NCBI GenBank assembly: GCA_022432975.1
Contig: CM039512.1
Location: forward strand, 45,596,309-45,660,308
Direction: 5' to 3'
Source: Begonia masoniana
Taxonomy: Eukaryota; Streptophyta; Magnoliopsida; Cucurbitales; Begoniaceae
DNA: 64,000 nucleotides
Shown here: piece by piece, positions 47,879-61,235 of the stretch
Position numbering within the stretch: position 1 is the stretch's first letter
Layout: each line of letters starts with the position of its first letter
Notes under the pieces: model-generated
Told to the model about the DNA's origin: nothing
Seen by the model: only the letters and a program-made list of their open reading frames with translations
Databases searched by the model: none
Made by a program: the position numbers and the translations under genes

Positions 47879-49109
47879 TTAGGGAACTTCCGTGTCACTT
47901 GGTAGTTGCCCAATAGTTCTTGTGCTTAAAGATTGAGCTAGCTGCCCCATTTGTGTCTCCATATTTTTCATTGATGAGGCCAAGTTCTGCAAGATCACGT
48001 CTGTCTTAGCAGCATATTCTCTGGCGAAGCTTTCTGGTTGCTCTTGATGTATTGAAGTATGAGTTGGCCGTGAGAAACCTTGCTTGTAGTTTACTGCAGA
48101 TCTGTTTGGTGCTGTAGCATTCTGCTGCTGCGAATTCCATTGAAAATTTGGGTGCTGTTTCCAAACGAGATTGCAAGTCTGCGAGTAAGGGTTATTATTT
48201 CTATTAAATCCCACATAATTTGCAGATTCTGGGTTGGTGGGGCATGAGTTGTCATCGTGATTCTCTCCACAAAAAATGCATGAAACTTCTCTGGTTGTTG
48301 GCTTAGAAGGTTTGTTCATCGCCTTGATCGCATTTTCCAGCATAGCAATTTTTGCATTTAATGCAGCAACTTCATCTAAATCATAAACTTCAGCTGCCCG
48401 CCTTGTAGAGTGATTTTTGTTTGAAGGCCACATAGCTGTTTACTGCCATTCTCTCCACCAAGTCATAAGCTTCATTGAATGATTTAGAAAGAAGTGTTCC
48501 ATTTGCTGCAGCATCAATAATTGATCTTGTTTGGCCATTTAATCCATTATAAAATGTTTCCAACTGAATCCAGTGTGGTATCCCTTGGTTAGGGCACTGC
48601 CTCAATAATTCTTTAAACCTATCCCAAACCTCGTAAAGCGATTCACCATCATTCTGTAAAAAGCTGGTGATTTCATTTCTCATTCTCGCATTCCTCACTA
48701 GTGGATGGTATTTCATAATAAACTTCTTGGCGAGATCTCCCCATATGGTAATGGTGTCTGATGGAATACTGTTCAACTAGTCTCTTGCTCTGTCTCTTAA
48801 AGAGTATGGAAAAAACTTGAGCCTCAATGTTTCAACAGAGACTCCAGGAAAGTTAAAAGAATCACTCACTTCTCCAAAAACTTTAAGATGACGGTGAGGG
48901 TTATCGGTAACCATTCCACTGAATTGCCTGACTGTTTGAAGCATCTGGAACATCACTAGTTTAAACTCAAATCTGATTGCACGAAGATCTGGTCTCACGA
49001 TTCCAGAGTTTAAAACATCAAGTGTGGGGATGGCAAAATCTTGAGTTGGTCTGTCTCTGTCATCTATAACACGTTCAACATTGTTTCTTTCTCCCTCGAG
49101 ATTTGCCAT
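47879..49109 (-). pseudogene. Gag of gag-only element 2, broken
   Basis: It starts at the ATG 49109 (MANLEGERNNVERV). The frame is closed by a Trp-to-TAG stop at 48777-48779, by a frameshift near 48400-48430, and by a stop at 47879. Homology to the other gag continues a few codons further (KEHCKVIVLR) and then ends. The zinc knuckle CIFCGENHDDNSC is intact. Motifs RQFSGMVTDNPHRHLK, WDRFKELLRQCPNQG and FYNGLNGQTRSIIDAA mark the gag domain. Non-functional. Confidence 0.82.
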
Positions 49110-49296
49110 ATTATCTCCTCCAAAAATAGGTTGTTGTTGCTATCTTTTTCTCGCTTGAAATATTCATTCGATCTCTGGATCTATTGGTATAAGATCCTGG
49201 TCGTTTTCTTCGTCAGACATCAAGCAATGATTCTTGAAAAAGAAAAATTAGAATAAAATAAAATTATTATAGCAAAATAACACAATTAAGAAATAT

Positions 49297-49312
49297 CCTC
49301 GACAACGGTGCC
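49297..49312 (-). other. Decayed tRNA-Asp type primer binding site
   Basis: The minus strand reads TGGCACCGTTGTCGAG beside the LTR, about three mismatches from the tRNA-Asp complement. Confidence 0.6.
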
Positions 49313-49319
49313 AAAAACT

Positions 49320-49994
49320 TGTTAGTGATTTTCTACACCCTAACGCAAGTGCACGTGTTGCTAACGAAGTAGTAGAGTAAATAAAAGTCGATCTTATGAG
49401 GATATGCTTAATCAAATTAAATTGCTATAAAATTCTGTAAAAATAAAATTGAGAATAATGAAAATAGAGTGGCAAGGAATGATAAAATAAAATTACTCCG
49501 AATTAATAAAGACTCGAATTAAAATGAGTTAAGATGATAAATATGGTAAAAATCTTGGTTATGGTTGATTTCCTCATTACATGCATTTTACTACTGATGC
49601 TACAAGAATACTACAGCATTGATCACGGAACAGCAATAACTAATAATTTTTCTAGGGTTCTGTCGAATTGCCTAGTTAAACTCGTTTCATAATTTCTTTT
49701 CTGCTTTGAAAAAGTAAAAACTTAATCTGAATTTTCAAGTAAACCTATTCTTAATGCCAAATAAATTAATGTAAGCTACTTTGCAACAATTTTAATTTAT
49801 TTAATTACTCATGTATCTTTAATTCTTATTTACTTATCGATACAATAGAAACATGTGAAATCAAATTTGCCTATCGACACAATTCGAATTATGCAATCAA
49901 AATTATGAAAAATCGTTCGGTGAAAAATACGTAACATTCATAGATCAAAGTAAAAATATATAATGAGTACTTTCTTTCCCAACTAAGATAAAAG
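49320..49994 (-). repeat. 5' LTR piece of gag-only element 2
   Basis: Matches 46672 onward until Tekay-3 interrupts it. The last five bases, AAAAG, are the likely target duplication of Tekay-3. Confidence 0.8.
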
Positions 49995-52122
<2,128 letters not shown>

Positions 52123-52140
52123 ATCTACCCTCCTTAAAAG
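52123..52140 (-). other. Polypurine tract of Tekay-3
   Basis: The minus strand reads CTTTTAAGGAGGGTAGAT before the LTR. Confidence 0.88.
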
Positions 52141-52157
52141 AATTTTGTCCTCAAAAT

Positions 52158-54262
52158 TCAGTACCTGAATAATTCTGGATGTTGATCCATCATGTCCTGC
52201 TGGCGCTCCCAGGTTGTCTCCTCTACATTCTGGTTGTGCCATAAGACTTTCACTAGTGGAACTTCCTTGTTGCGCAATACCTTCACTACATAGTCCAAGA
52301 TCCTAACAGGTTTCTCCTCATATGCAAGAGTAGGAAAGACTTCGATGCTCTGCTGTTCTATAATCTGTGAAGGATCTCTAACACATTTCTTTAGCATGGA
52401 AACATGAAACACATTATGAATTCTCTCCAGAGAGACTGGTAACAGAAGTTGATATGCTGACTTCCCAATTCTCTTCACGATCTGGAAAGGTCCAATATAT
52501 CTAGGGTTCAACTTGCCTCTTTTCCCAAACCTCACAACTCCTTTGAAAGGTGACACTTTAAGGAAAACCTCATTACCAACATCAAATTCTAATTCTCTTC
52601 GTCTTTTGTCTGCATAGCTTTTCTGCCGACTTTGAGCTGTCAAGATTCTTTGTCGGATAAGAGCGATCTTCTCCACTGTCTGCTGCACAATGTCAGGACC
52701 AATCAACTGTGCTTCTTCAACTTCATCCCAATATAATAGAGATCTGCACTTTCGTCCATATAATGCCTCGTATGGTGCCATGCCTATTGTTGCTTGAAAA
52801 CTGTTATTATAAGAGAATTCAATCAATGGTATATATTTACTCCAAGAACCTTGAAATTCCAACACACATGCACGGAGCATATCCTCCACTGTTTGAATTG
52901 TCCTTTCCGATTGTCCATCAGTTTGAGGGTGGAAAGCTGTGCTAAAACTGAGCTGTGTTCCCATAGTCTTGTGCAAACTTTTTCAAAACTTTGATGTAAA
53001 TCTGGAGTCTCGGTCTGAAACTATGGTGCTTGGAACTCCATGCAGTCTAACTACTTCGTGCACATACAACTCAGCCAATTGATCCATCGAGTATGTTATC
53101 TTTATTGGCAGAAAGTGAGCTGATTTGGTCAGACGGTCAACTATAACCCAAATTGCATCGTGACCTTTTACTGTCCTAGGTAATCCTATAACAAAATCCA
53201 TAGTTATTTGTTCCCATTTCATTCGGGAACTGGTAAGGGTTGCAATGTTCCAGCAGGCCTCTGATGTTCAGCTTTGACTTGTTGGCAGACCAGACATGAT
53301 TCCACATACTCCGCCACACTTCTTTTCATACTTGGCCACCAATAATGCTGCTTGAGATCTCTGTACATCTTCGTACTTTCGGGATGAACAGAGAGTCCAG
53401 AAGAGTGTGCCTCAGATAGGATTTCCTTCCTAAGTTCAGTATTAGCCGGAACAAACCATCTATTTCGAAACTTGAGAATTCCATCAACTGAGCAGTTGAA
53501 ACCCAACTTGTCAGTAGAATCCATGCTCATCTTATACTTATTGCATTCAGTGTCGTTCATTTGTACTTCCTTTATTCTCTCCAAAATGGTAGGCCTCAAA
53601 GATATGGCCGAAAGCATGGCTGACACACTTGACACGGCTTCCATGTTAAATCTTTGGAATTCTGTCTCTAAAGCTATTGGTATGTCTAAAGTCAATGCAG
53701 AGACTGAAGGAGTCACTCTACTCAAAGCATCAGCCACTACATTCGCCTTGCCAGGGTGGTACTTAATCTCAAAGTCATAATCTTTGACAAACTCTAACCA
53801 CCTACGTTGCCTCATATTCAGTTCCTTCTGTGTGAAAATGTATTTCAGACTTTTATGATCCGAGAATATCTCACAAGTTTGTCCATACAGGTAGTGCCTC
53901 CAAATTTTCAACGCAAAAACTACAGTCGCTAATTCTAAGTCGTGTGTAGGGTAATTCTTTTCATGCACTTTTAACTGTCTAGAAGCATAAGCTATAACCA
54001 TTCCATCTTGCATCAAAACACAACCAAGTCCAACCTTGGATGCATCACAATATATACTGAATTTACCATTATCGACAGGAAGGGTCAGAATTGGAGCATT
54101 GGTTAGTTTCTGTTTCAAGGTCATGAAACTATGTTCACATTCATCAGTCCATATATACTTCACATTTTTCCTGGTTAACTTAGTAAGGGGTGTAGCAATC
54201 TTCGAAAATCCTTCTATGAACTTTCTATAATATCCCGCCAGTCCAAGAAAACTCCTGATATC
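52158..54262 (-). pseudogene. Tekay-3 pol, C-terminal part (RNase H, integrase, chromodomain-like tail)
   Basis: Downstream half of pol after the inserted solo LTR. RNase [26 protein letters not shown]. Integrase zinc region (CLVCQQVK), core ([22 protein letters not shown]). Tail: [17 protein letters not shown] missing base near 53220 shifts the frame just before [11 protein letters not shown] Trp-to-TGA stop sits after FTSKF at 52980, at the same codon as in Tekay-1. The RT end is disrupted at 54258-54262 by the insertion. Confidence 0.9.
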
Positions 54263-57200
54263 TGTAATATCCGACTCGTACGGATTTTTGAGGATATTAT
54301 TATTTTAATATAGGATGACATTTTTGTAAATATGTCAAATCAGGTCCGTTTTACAAAAAGAAAGCGTCAAGACGATCCTAACAATTAATAGGAATTTTAA
54401 AGAAATTTAAGGAATTTTCGGGATAATATCGATATATTCCGAGTAAATACGCTTTTCGTAATATAAAGGACGTTTTAGTAAAAATAGTAAACGAGGTCCG
54501 ATTTGTGAACGGACAGTTTTAATAGAACCCAGATAATAAGTTAGATTTATTGGTGAAATAAGAAATTCGAAACGGTTGAAAACATGAGAGGTAGTGACGT
54601 TCAATAAATAAATAAACTAATTAAAACAAATAATGAAATAAATAAAATTAAAATTAAAATCTTAATTTTAATTAAAAGAAAACAGAATGGCTCGAAGCCA
54701 TTCTGTTCTTCACCGCGACCCGAGCTCCCGACGACAGCCCGACGACAGAGACAAGCGACGCCCCTCCGACAGCCAACGCCGGCGATTTCTCGCCGTTCTC
54801 AGGCAGACGACGGCGACGTGCGATCTCCGGCCCGTCTCGCGCACGAACCGAACCGGTAATTGATTCTTCGCCCTGTTTTTGGTTCTTTTGGAGGCCGAGG
54901 GTGTCGAGCTCGATTGAGCTCCGATCACCGGCCATTTTTGGCTAGCCTCGGCGTCAAATGACCGGGCTTAGGCCGGCGAAGGTCGCCTGGCCGTGTTGTG
55001 CTCAATTTGAGCGAAAATCTGAGAGTCCCGAATTGGGGGATTTCGGTTTTCGGTGTGTTGCCTCGTGATTTCGGTTTGTTTAGGCTAATTGAGGCTAATT
55101 AGGGTTGATTGGTGAGGAAATTGATGAGAATTGATGAAAAACCGAAAATGGTGAAATTCCCATTTTAGGGCAGATTCGGGTTTTGCTGCAATTGACCTAA
55201 CTACGGTCGATTGTTTTAAAATTCCTTTTGGCAGATTAAAATAGGTTATTAGAGGAGCGCGTGGCCGCTGGAATCGTTCGATTCCGATAACTGACGGGAA
55301 AGTTACGCGCGTTCGAAGTTTCGGGTCGGTTTTTACCGAACCCAAATTAGGGTCCGAAATTGATAGGTTTATAGTAATTAACGTTAGGACGTATTGAACG
55401 TTATTGGACGGCGTTAGAGGTTAATTGCGAGAAATGTTAAAATTTGAGAATTTTCGGGTTTTTAGGAAAACTCGTTAATTGTGATTTTAAACTATCGAGC
55501 GTTAAATCGTTGTTTAAATACTTCGATTAGTTAGGTTAATATTTGTTAGGAAAAATTCCTTAGTTAAAGTTTGTTGAATGTCGAACGATTAGGGATTTAA
55601 ACACGTGATATTATAATTGTTGTGGTTTTGCCTCAGACAAATAACCTCGTGGACGGAGCTTAAGCTGCCACAGACGCGGGTAATTCTCGGGATCTTCTCT
55701 GGCCGATTGGCCTACACCGTACTTCGATGTAGCGTCGAGGATCTCAAAGCAAAGTAAAGAAAAGTTTAAATGACCCTTCGGTATATAGTTAAATGGCCAG
55801 TCGGTATACAGTTTATAGCAAAGCAAAGCAAAGCAAAGCAAAGCAAAGCAAAGCAAAGCAAAGCAAAGCAAAGCAAAGCAAAGCAAAGCAAAGCAAAGCA
55901 AAGCAAAGTAAAGAAAAGTTTAAATGACCCTTCGGTATATAGTTAAATGGCCAGTCGGTATACAGTTTATAGCAAAGCAAAGCAAAGCAAAGCAAAGTAA
56001 AGAAAAGTTTAAATGACCCTTCGGTATATAGTTAAATGGCCAGTCGGTATACAGTTTATAGCAAAGCAAAGCAAAGTAAAGTAAAGTAAAGTAAAGTAAA
56101 GTAAAGTAAAGTAAAGTAAAGTAAAGTAAAGTAAAGTAAAGTAAAGTAAAGTAAAGTAAAGTAAAGTAAAGTAAAGTAAAGTAAAGTAAAGAAAAGTTTA
56201 AATGACCCTTCGGTATATAGTTAAATGGCCAGTCGGTATACAGTTTATAGCAAAGCAAAGCAAAGCAAAGCAAAGCAAAGCAAAGCAAAGCAAAGCAAAG
56301 CAAAGTAAAGTAAAGTAAAGTAAAGTAAAGTAAAGTAAAGAAAAGTTTAAATGACCCTTCGGTATATAGTTAAATGGCCAGTCGGTATACAGTTTATAGC
56401 AAAGCAAAGTAAAGTAAAGTAAAGTAAAGTAAAGTAAAGTAAAGTAAAGTAAAGTAAAGTAAAGTAAAGTAAAGTAAAGTAAAGTAAAGTAAAGTAAAGT
56501 AAAGTAAAGTAAAGTAAAGTAAAGTAAAGTAAAGTAAAGTAAAGTAAAGTAAAGTAAAGTAAAGTAAAGTAAAGTAAAGTAAAGTAAAGTAAAGTAAAGT
56601 AAAGTAAAGTAAAGTAAAGTAAAGTAAAGTAAAGTAAAGTAAAGTAAAGTAAAGTAAAGTAAAGTAAAGTAAAGTAAAGTAAAGTAAAGTAAAGTAAAGT
56701 AAAGTAAAGTAAAGTAAAGTAAAGTAAAGTAAAGTAAAGTAAAGTAAAGTAAAGTAAAGTAAAGTAAAGTAAAGTAAAGTAAAGTAAAGTAAAGAAAAGT
56801 TTAAATGACCCTTCGGTATATAGTTAAATGGCCAGTCGGTATACAGTTTATAGCAAAGCAAAGCAAAGCAAAGCAAAGCAAAGCAAAGCAAAGTAAAGTA
56901 AAGTAAAGTAAAGTAAAGTAAAGTAAAGTAAAGTAAAGTAAAGTAAAGTAAAGTAAAGTAAAGTAAAGTAAAGTAAAGTAAAGTAAAGTAAAGTAAAGAA
57001 AAGTTTAAATGACCCTTCGGTATATAGTTAAATGGCCAGTCGGTATACAGTTTATAGCAAAGCAAAGCAAAGCAAAGTAAAGTAAAGTAAAGCAAAGCAA
57101 AGCAAAGCAAAGCAAAGCAAAGTAAAGAAAAGTTTAAATGACCCTTCGGTATATAGTTTAAATGGCCAGTCGGTATACAGTTTATAGCAAAGCAAAGTAA

Positions 57201-58696
57201 AGAAAAGTTTAAATGACCCTTCGGTATATAGTTTAAATGGCCAGTCGGTATACAGTTTATAGCAAAGCAAAGTAAAGAAAAGTTTAAATGACCCTTCGGT
57301 ATATAGTTTAAATGGCCAGTCGGTATACAGTTTATAGCAAAGCAAAGTAAAGTAAAGTAAAGTAAAGAAAAGTTTAAATGACCCTTCGGTATATAGTTTA
57401 AATGGCCAGTCGGTATACAGTTTATAGCAAAGCAAAGTAAAGTAAAGTAAAGTAAAGTAAAGAAAAGTTTAAATGACCCTTCGGTATATAGTTTAAATGG
57501 CCAGTCGGTATACAGTTTATAGCAAAGCAAAGCAAAGCAAAGCAAAGTAAAGAAAAGTTTAAATGACCCTTCGGTATATAGTTTAAATGGCCAGTCGGTA
57601 TACAGTTTATAGCAAGCAAAGCAAAGCAAAGTAAAGAAAAGTTTAAATGACCCTTCGGTATATAGTTTAAATGGCCAGTCGGTATACAGTTTATAGCAAA
57701 GCAAAGTAAAGCAAAGCAAAGTAAAGAAACGTTTACATGACCCTTCGGTATATAGTTTAAATGGCCAGTCGGTATACAGTTTATAGCAAAGTAAAGCAAA
57801 GAATCGGTATACAGTTTATAGCAAAGCAAAGTAAAGCAAAGAATCGGTATACAGTTTATAGCAAAGTAAAGCAAAGCAAAGTAAAGTAAAGCAAAGTAAA
57901 GTAAAGTAAAGTAAAGTAAAGAAAACAATGCATGATTTACAGATTCATATGCACAGCACGCATTTGCATTTACTAGAGCTTACTGAGATTTTTATCTCAT
58001 AGATGTCTGTATGGTGTAGGTGATCCCGTTACAGGTGACTACGAGATCCTCACCCGAGGAGTGATGGCAGTTGACAGAGGATGGCTCGCGGAGTGTGCTG
58101 GCGCAGTCGACGCTTACCTGACCCGTGGGGACAGTATGTATAGATTTTGAGAGTGTGGGACACGTTTGTATAGAAATTATAGGATGCTTGGATCTGGTTA
58201 GGTGTTAGATTCGTATTCGATGTTTTAAACGTTTTCATTGGAACCTGTTTTATAAACTGTTTTTGTAAAGTTTTATGGGATTGTTTGATGATAGTTGATA
58301 GGTTGGTATTCTGATAGATTGATGTGCAGAGGATTAGGCAAACTGTTTATAAAGCGTTTTTGTTAATTCAGTTATTTGAATGGTATAGAACTGCTTGATA
58401 TTTTCTTTGTAAACAGGAGGATATGTCACACTTTTAAACGGAACCATGCAGTTCGTTTTCATGAAAATTTACTTTATATAGTTGTGTTTCGAGTCGGTTT
58501 TGAGGTTGTATTTTGTAGGTGTTTGGGTACGTATTGGTTTAAATAATTGTTTTGTAATTGTTTTAATTTATTTATGTAAGTGATTTTAAATTGTCTTATT
58601 AAATTGTTTTCCGCATAAATGCTAAGGATAAAGGAAAATGAAAAATTTGTACGGTAAAATAAGGGTAAATAAGGGTACAGTATTAGGGTCGTGACA
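54263..58696 (+). mobile_element. Solo LTR, family Z, copy 2 (4.4 kb)
   Basis: Flanked by ATATC (54258-54262 and 58697-58701). Starts TGTAATATCCGACTCGTACG and ends GGGTCGTGACA. Both ends match solo LTR Z1 in inverted orientation. No coding region. Intron-like signals: weak donor CCG|GTAATT at 54856, acceptor TTGCCTCAG ending 55636, micro-exon 55637-55679 (43 nt), donor GG|GTAATT at 55680, acceptor GGTGTAG ending 58019. The extra 2 kb relative to Z1 is the pentamer array inside candidate intron 2. Confidence 0.88.
55755..57925. repeat. Compound array: AAAGC/AAAGT pentamers with 15 copies of a ~64-bp block
   Basis: A block holding TTTAAATGACCCTTCGG, ATATAGTTAAATGGCCAG and GTATACAGTTTATAG occurs 15 times, plus two partial copies near 57804 and 57843. 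Copies are separated by AAAGC or AAAGT pentamer runs of 2 to about 78 units (longest 56405-56790). The first seven blocks read ATAGTTAAATGG, the last eight ATAGTTTAAATGG. The long Leu/Phe/Tyr frames across the array are not genes. Confidence 0.92.
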
Positions 58697-58701
58697 ATAT
58701 C

Positions 58702-61080
58702 CGTAGCATTCCTCGGTTGGGGCCATTCCTTAACTGCTTGAACCTTGGCTGGATCCACAGATATCCCATCTCCAGAGATCACATGACCAAGAAAGTGAAC
58801 TCTGTCCAACCAAAACTCACACTTGGAAAACTTAGCATAAAGTTGGTGCTGCTTAAGTACTTCCAACACCAAACTCAAATGCCTTGCATGCTCATCCTTA
58901 GTTCTAGAATAGATTAGAATGTCATCAATGAATACAATGACAAACTTGTCCAAATACTCGTGAAACACCCTATTCATGAGATCCATGAAGGCTGCTGGTG
59001 CATTTGTCAAACCAAAAGACATAACCAAAAACTCGTAATGTCCATACCTTGTGCGAAAGGCAGTCTTTGGGATATCTTCAGATTTGACCTTCAACTGATA
59101 ATAACCGGACCTAAGGTCAATCTTAGAGAAGACTCTTGCACCCCTAAGCTGATCAAATAAATCATCAATCCTCGGTAGCGGATACTTGTTCTTGACAGTT
59201 AGCTTATTCAATTCTCTATAGTCTATGCACATACGCATTGATCCATCTTTCTTTTTGACAAAAAGGACAGGTGCACCCCAGGGTGAAAAGCTATGGCGTA
59301 TGAACCCCTTCTCCAACAAATCCTCTAACTGTTTCTTCAATTCTTTAAGTTCTGTTGGTGCTAGTCTATATGGGTTTTTGGACACAGGCTCGGCGCCGGG
59401 GTAAACATCTACCACAAATTCAATTTCCCTATCCGGTGGCAAGCCAGGGAGGTCATCTAGGAATACTTCAGGGAAGTCTTGGACAACTAAGACATTTTTG
59501 GGGCTTGATTTTTCTACTAGTTGTGTGTCTAAAGCACTGGCCAAAAAGCACATATACTCATTGCGTGGGGAGGGTCTACAATTGACAGAAGTCATTACAG
59601 TCATTTCCTTACTCTTCTTCAGAGCTTGGAAAGTATGGTTTAAACCTCCAGGGGGTTGAAAACTAACAATTCCAGTCCTACAGTCTATTGTAGCATAATG
59701 CTTAAACAACCAATCCATTCCTAAGATCACGTCAAATCCCATTATGTCCATAATAATGAGATCGGCAGGCAAATTCATGTTTCCTACCAATACAATGCTA
59801 TCAGGCATCACTTGGTTAGAGTGCATGCGTTCACCGGAGGGTAATGCTACGTTAAACACATGCTCAGAGAAAGTAAACCGTACATCTAACTTATCAGCAA
59901 AAGTAGAGGCTACAAAAGAATGTGTTGCACCCGAATCTATCAAAGTAAAAGCAGGTATAGAGTTAACCAATATAGTACCTGATACTACAGCAGGCTGGTC
60001 CTCGTCACCTGACTCCATCATGGAGAATATTCTTGGCTTAATCTTGGCAGGTCCGCCCTTCAAGGTTGGGCAGTCTCTGTTGATATGGCCGACTTTATTG
60101 CAGTTGAAGCAACGGGTGATTCTAGGCTTTGGGCAATCCCTGAACGAGTGTCCAACCTCTTCACAGTTAAAACACTTATTTGTTCCAAATTTGCACTCGC
60201 CCGGGTGGTTTTTCGAACACTTTGGGCACTGAGGAAATATCTTGGTATCTGGTACTTTCTTTCCCATTCCTTGACTATACTGGCCCTCACTTGGCCTCTT
60301 CACTCCTCTCTGTTGTTGGGGTGGAACAAACTTTCGTGGGGCTTCCTTCGTCCCGGAACATTTCATCTCGGCTTCCTCTACCTCCAAGGCTGTGGACACA
60401 ACTTCACTGAAAGGCAAACCTTTAAAACCTGAATACTTGACCCCTCTGTACACCTCTGGCTTCAATCCATTCATAAATTGAAACACCTTATCTTCGTTTC
60501 TGTGAATAAAGTGTCCAGCGAATCTGGAAAGAGACTCAAATTGTCTAACATACTCTGCCACAGACCCTGTCTGCTTCAAGTTCATGAACTCCACCTTCTT
60601 CGCAGGCCTGGACCGTGCTGTTAAAATATTTCTCAAAGAAGGTGTCCTTAAACTGAGACCACGTCATAGCCAAAATATCAGTGGTGGTCTCAATTGTCTC
60701 CCACCAAAGTTGAGCGTCTCTAGCAAAATGAAACGTTGCCAGGGTGACCTTATCTCCTTCTCCGACGTTGGCACATCGGAGCATGCTCTCAATCTTCCTC
60801 AACCATTCTTCAGCAACAATCGGGTTAGATGATCTTCCATCAAATGTGGGCGTTGAAGCCTGCGAAATCGGTCCCCTGAATGCTCATTGCCATGGCCCGA
60901 GTTGGCACTTCCTTGTGCTTCCCGGTTCAATAACACTCCTAGTTGGTCGGACTGTTTCCGCACTATGTTAGTCAACTGACGCACCAAATCTGTCAGCTGC
61001 CTAATCACACTAGGCTCCTCTTCACCTCTAACATTTGGCATTTCTCTAGGCACTCTAGGTCTCCCTGGGCGTCTGGCCAT
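58702..61080 (-). pseudogene. Tekay-3 gag, protease and N-terminal RT
   Basis: It starts at the ATG near 61080 (MARRPGRPRVPREMP). One base is missing at about 60852, so the first frame ends near 60799. One base is extra at about 60607, joining frames 60545-60802 and 60636 downward. Zinc region: [26 protein letters not shown] and [14 protein letters not shown], ligands intact. Protease: [22 protein letters not shown] and intact FIDDILIYS. The frame runs past NATDI into the inserted solo LTR, so the last ~75 codons of the open frame are foreign. Confidence 0.9.
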
Positions 61081-61218
61081 TGTACTAAATTCTTGCACAG
61101 GGTTATTTACATTCTTAAACATCTATAAACTAAGGGTAACATAAACACTTACAGTTGTTGAAGTACTTCCATGCAACGATTGGCACTGATGAGTAATCTT
61201 TTGAACGGTTTAACTGAA

Positions 61219-61232
61219 TGTCTCTGATACCA
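61219..61232 (-). other. Primer binding site of Tekay-3 (tRNA-iMet type)
   Basis: The minus strand reads TGGTATCAGAGACA three bases from the LTR. Confidence 0.9.
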
Positions 61233-61235
61233 TAC

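Noticed and set aside
54672..54935. Arg/Ser-rich 87-codon minus-strand ORF in a GC-rich patch
   Set aside because: Lies in the likely leader of solo LTR Z2, antisense, with no family resemblance.
56394..57928. Repetitive Leu/Phe/Tyr proteins of 168-441 codons
   Set aside because: Frames across AAAGC/AAAGT pentamers and the 64-bp block; a 5-bp unit gives a frame open by composition.
58474..58700. C-terminal extension of Tekay-3 RT ([13 protein letters not shown] and following)
   Set aside because: These codons are read through the inserted solo LTR and do not belong to pol.
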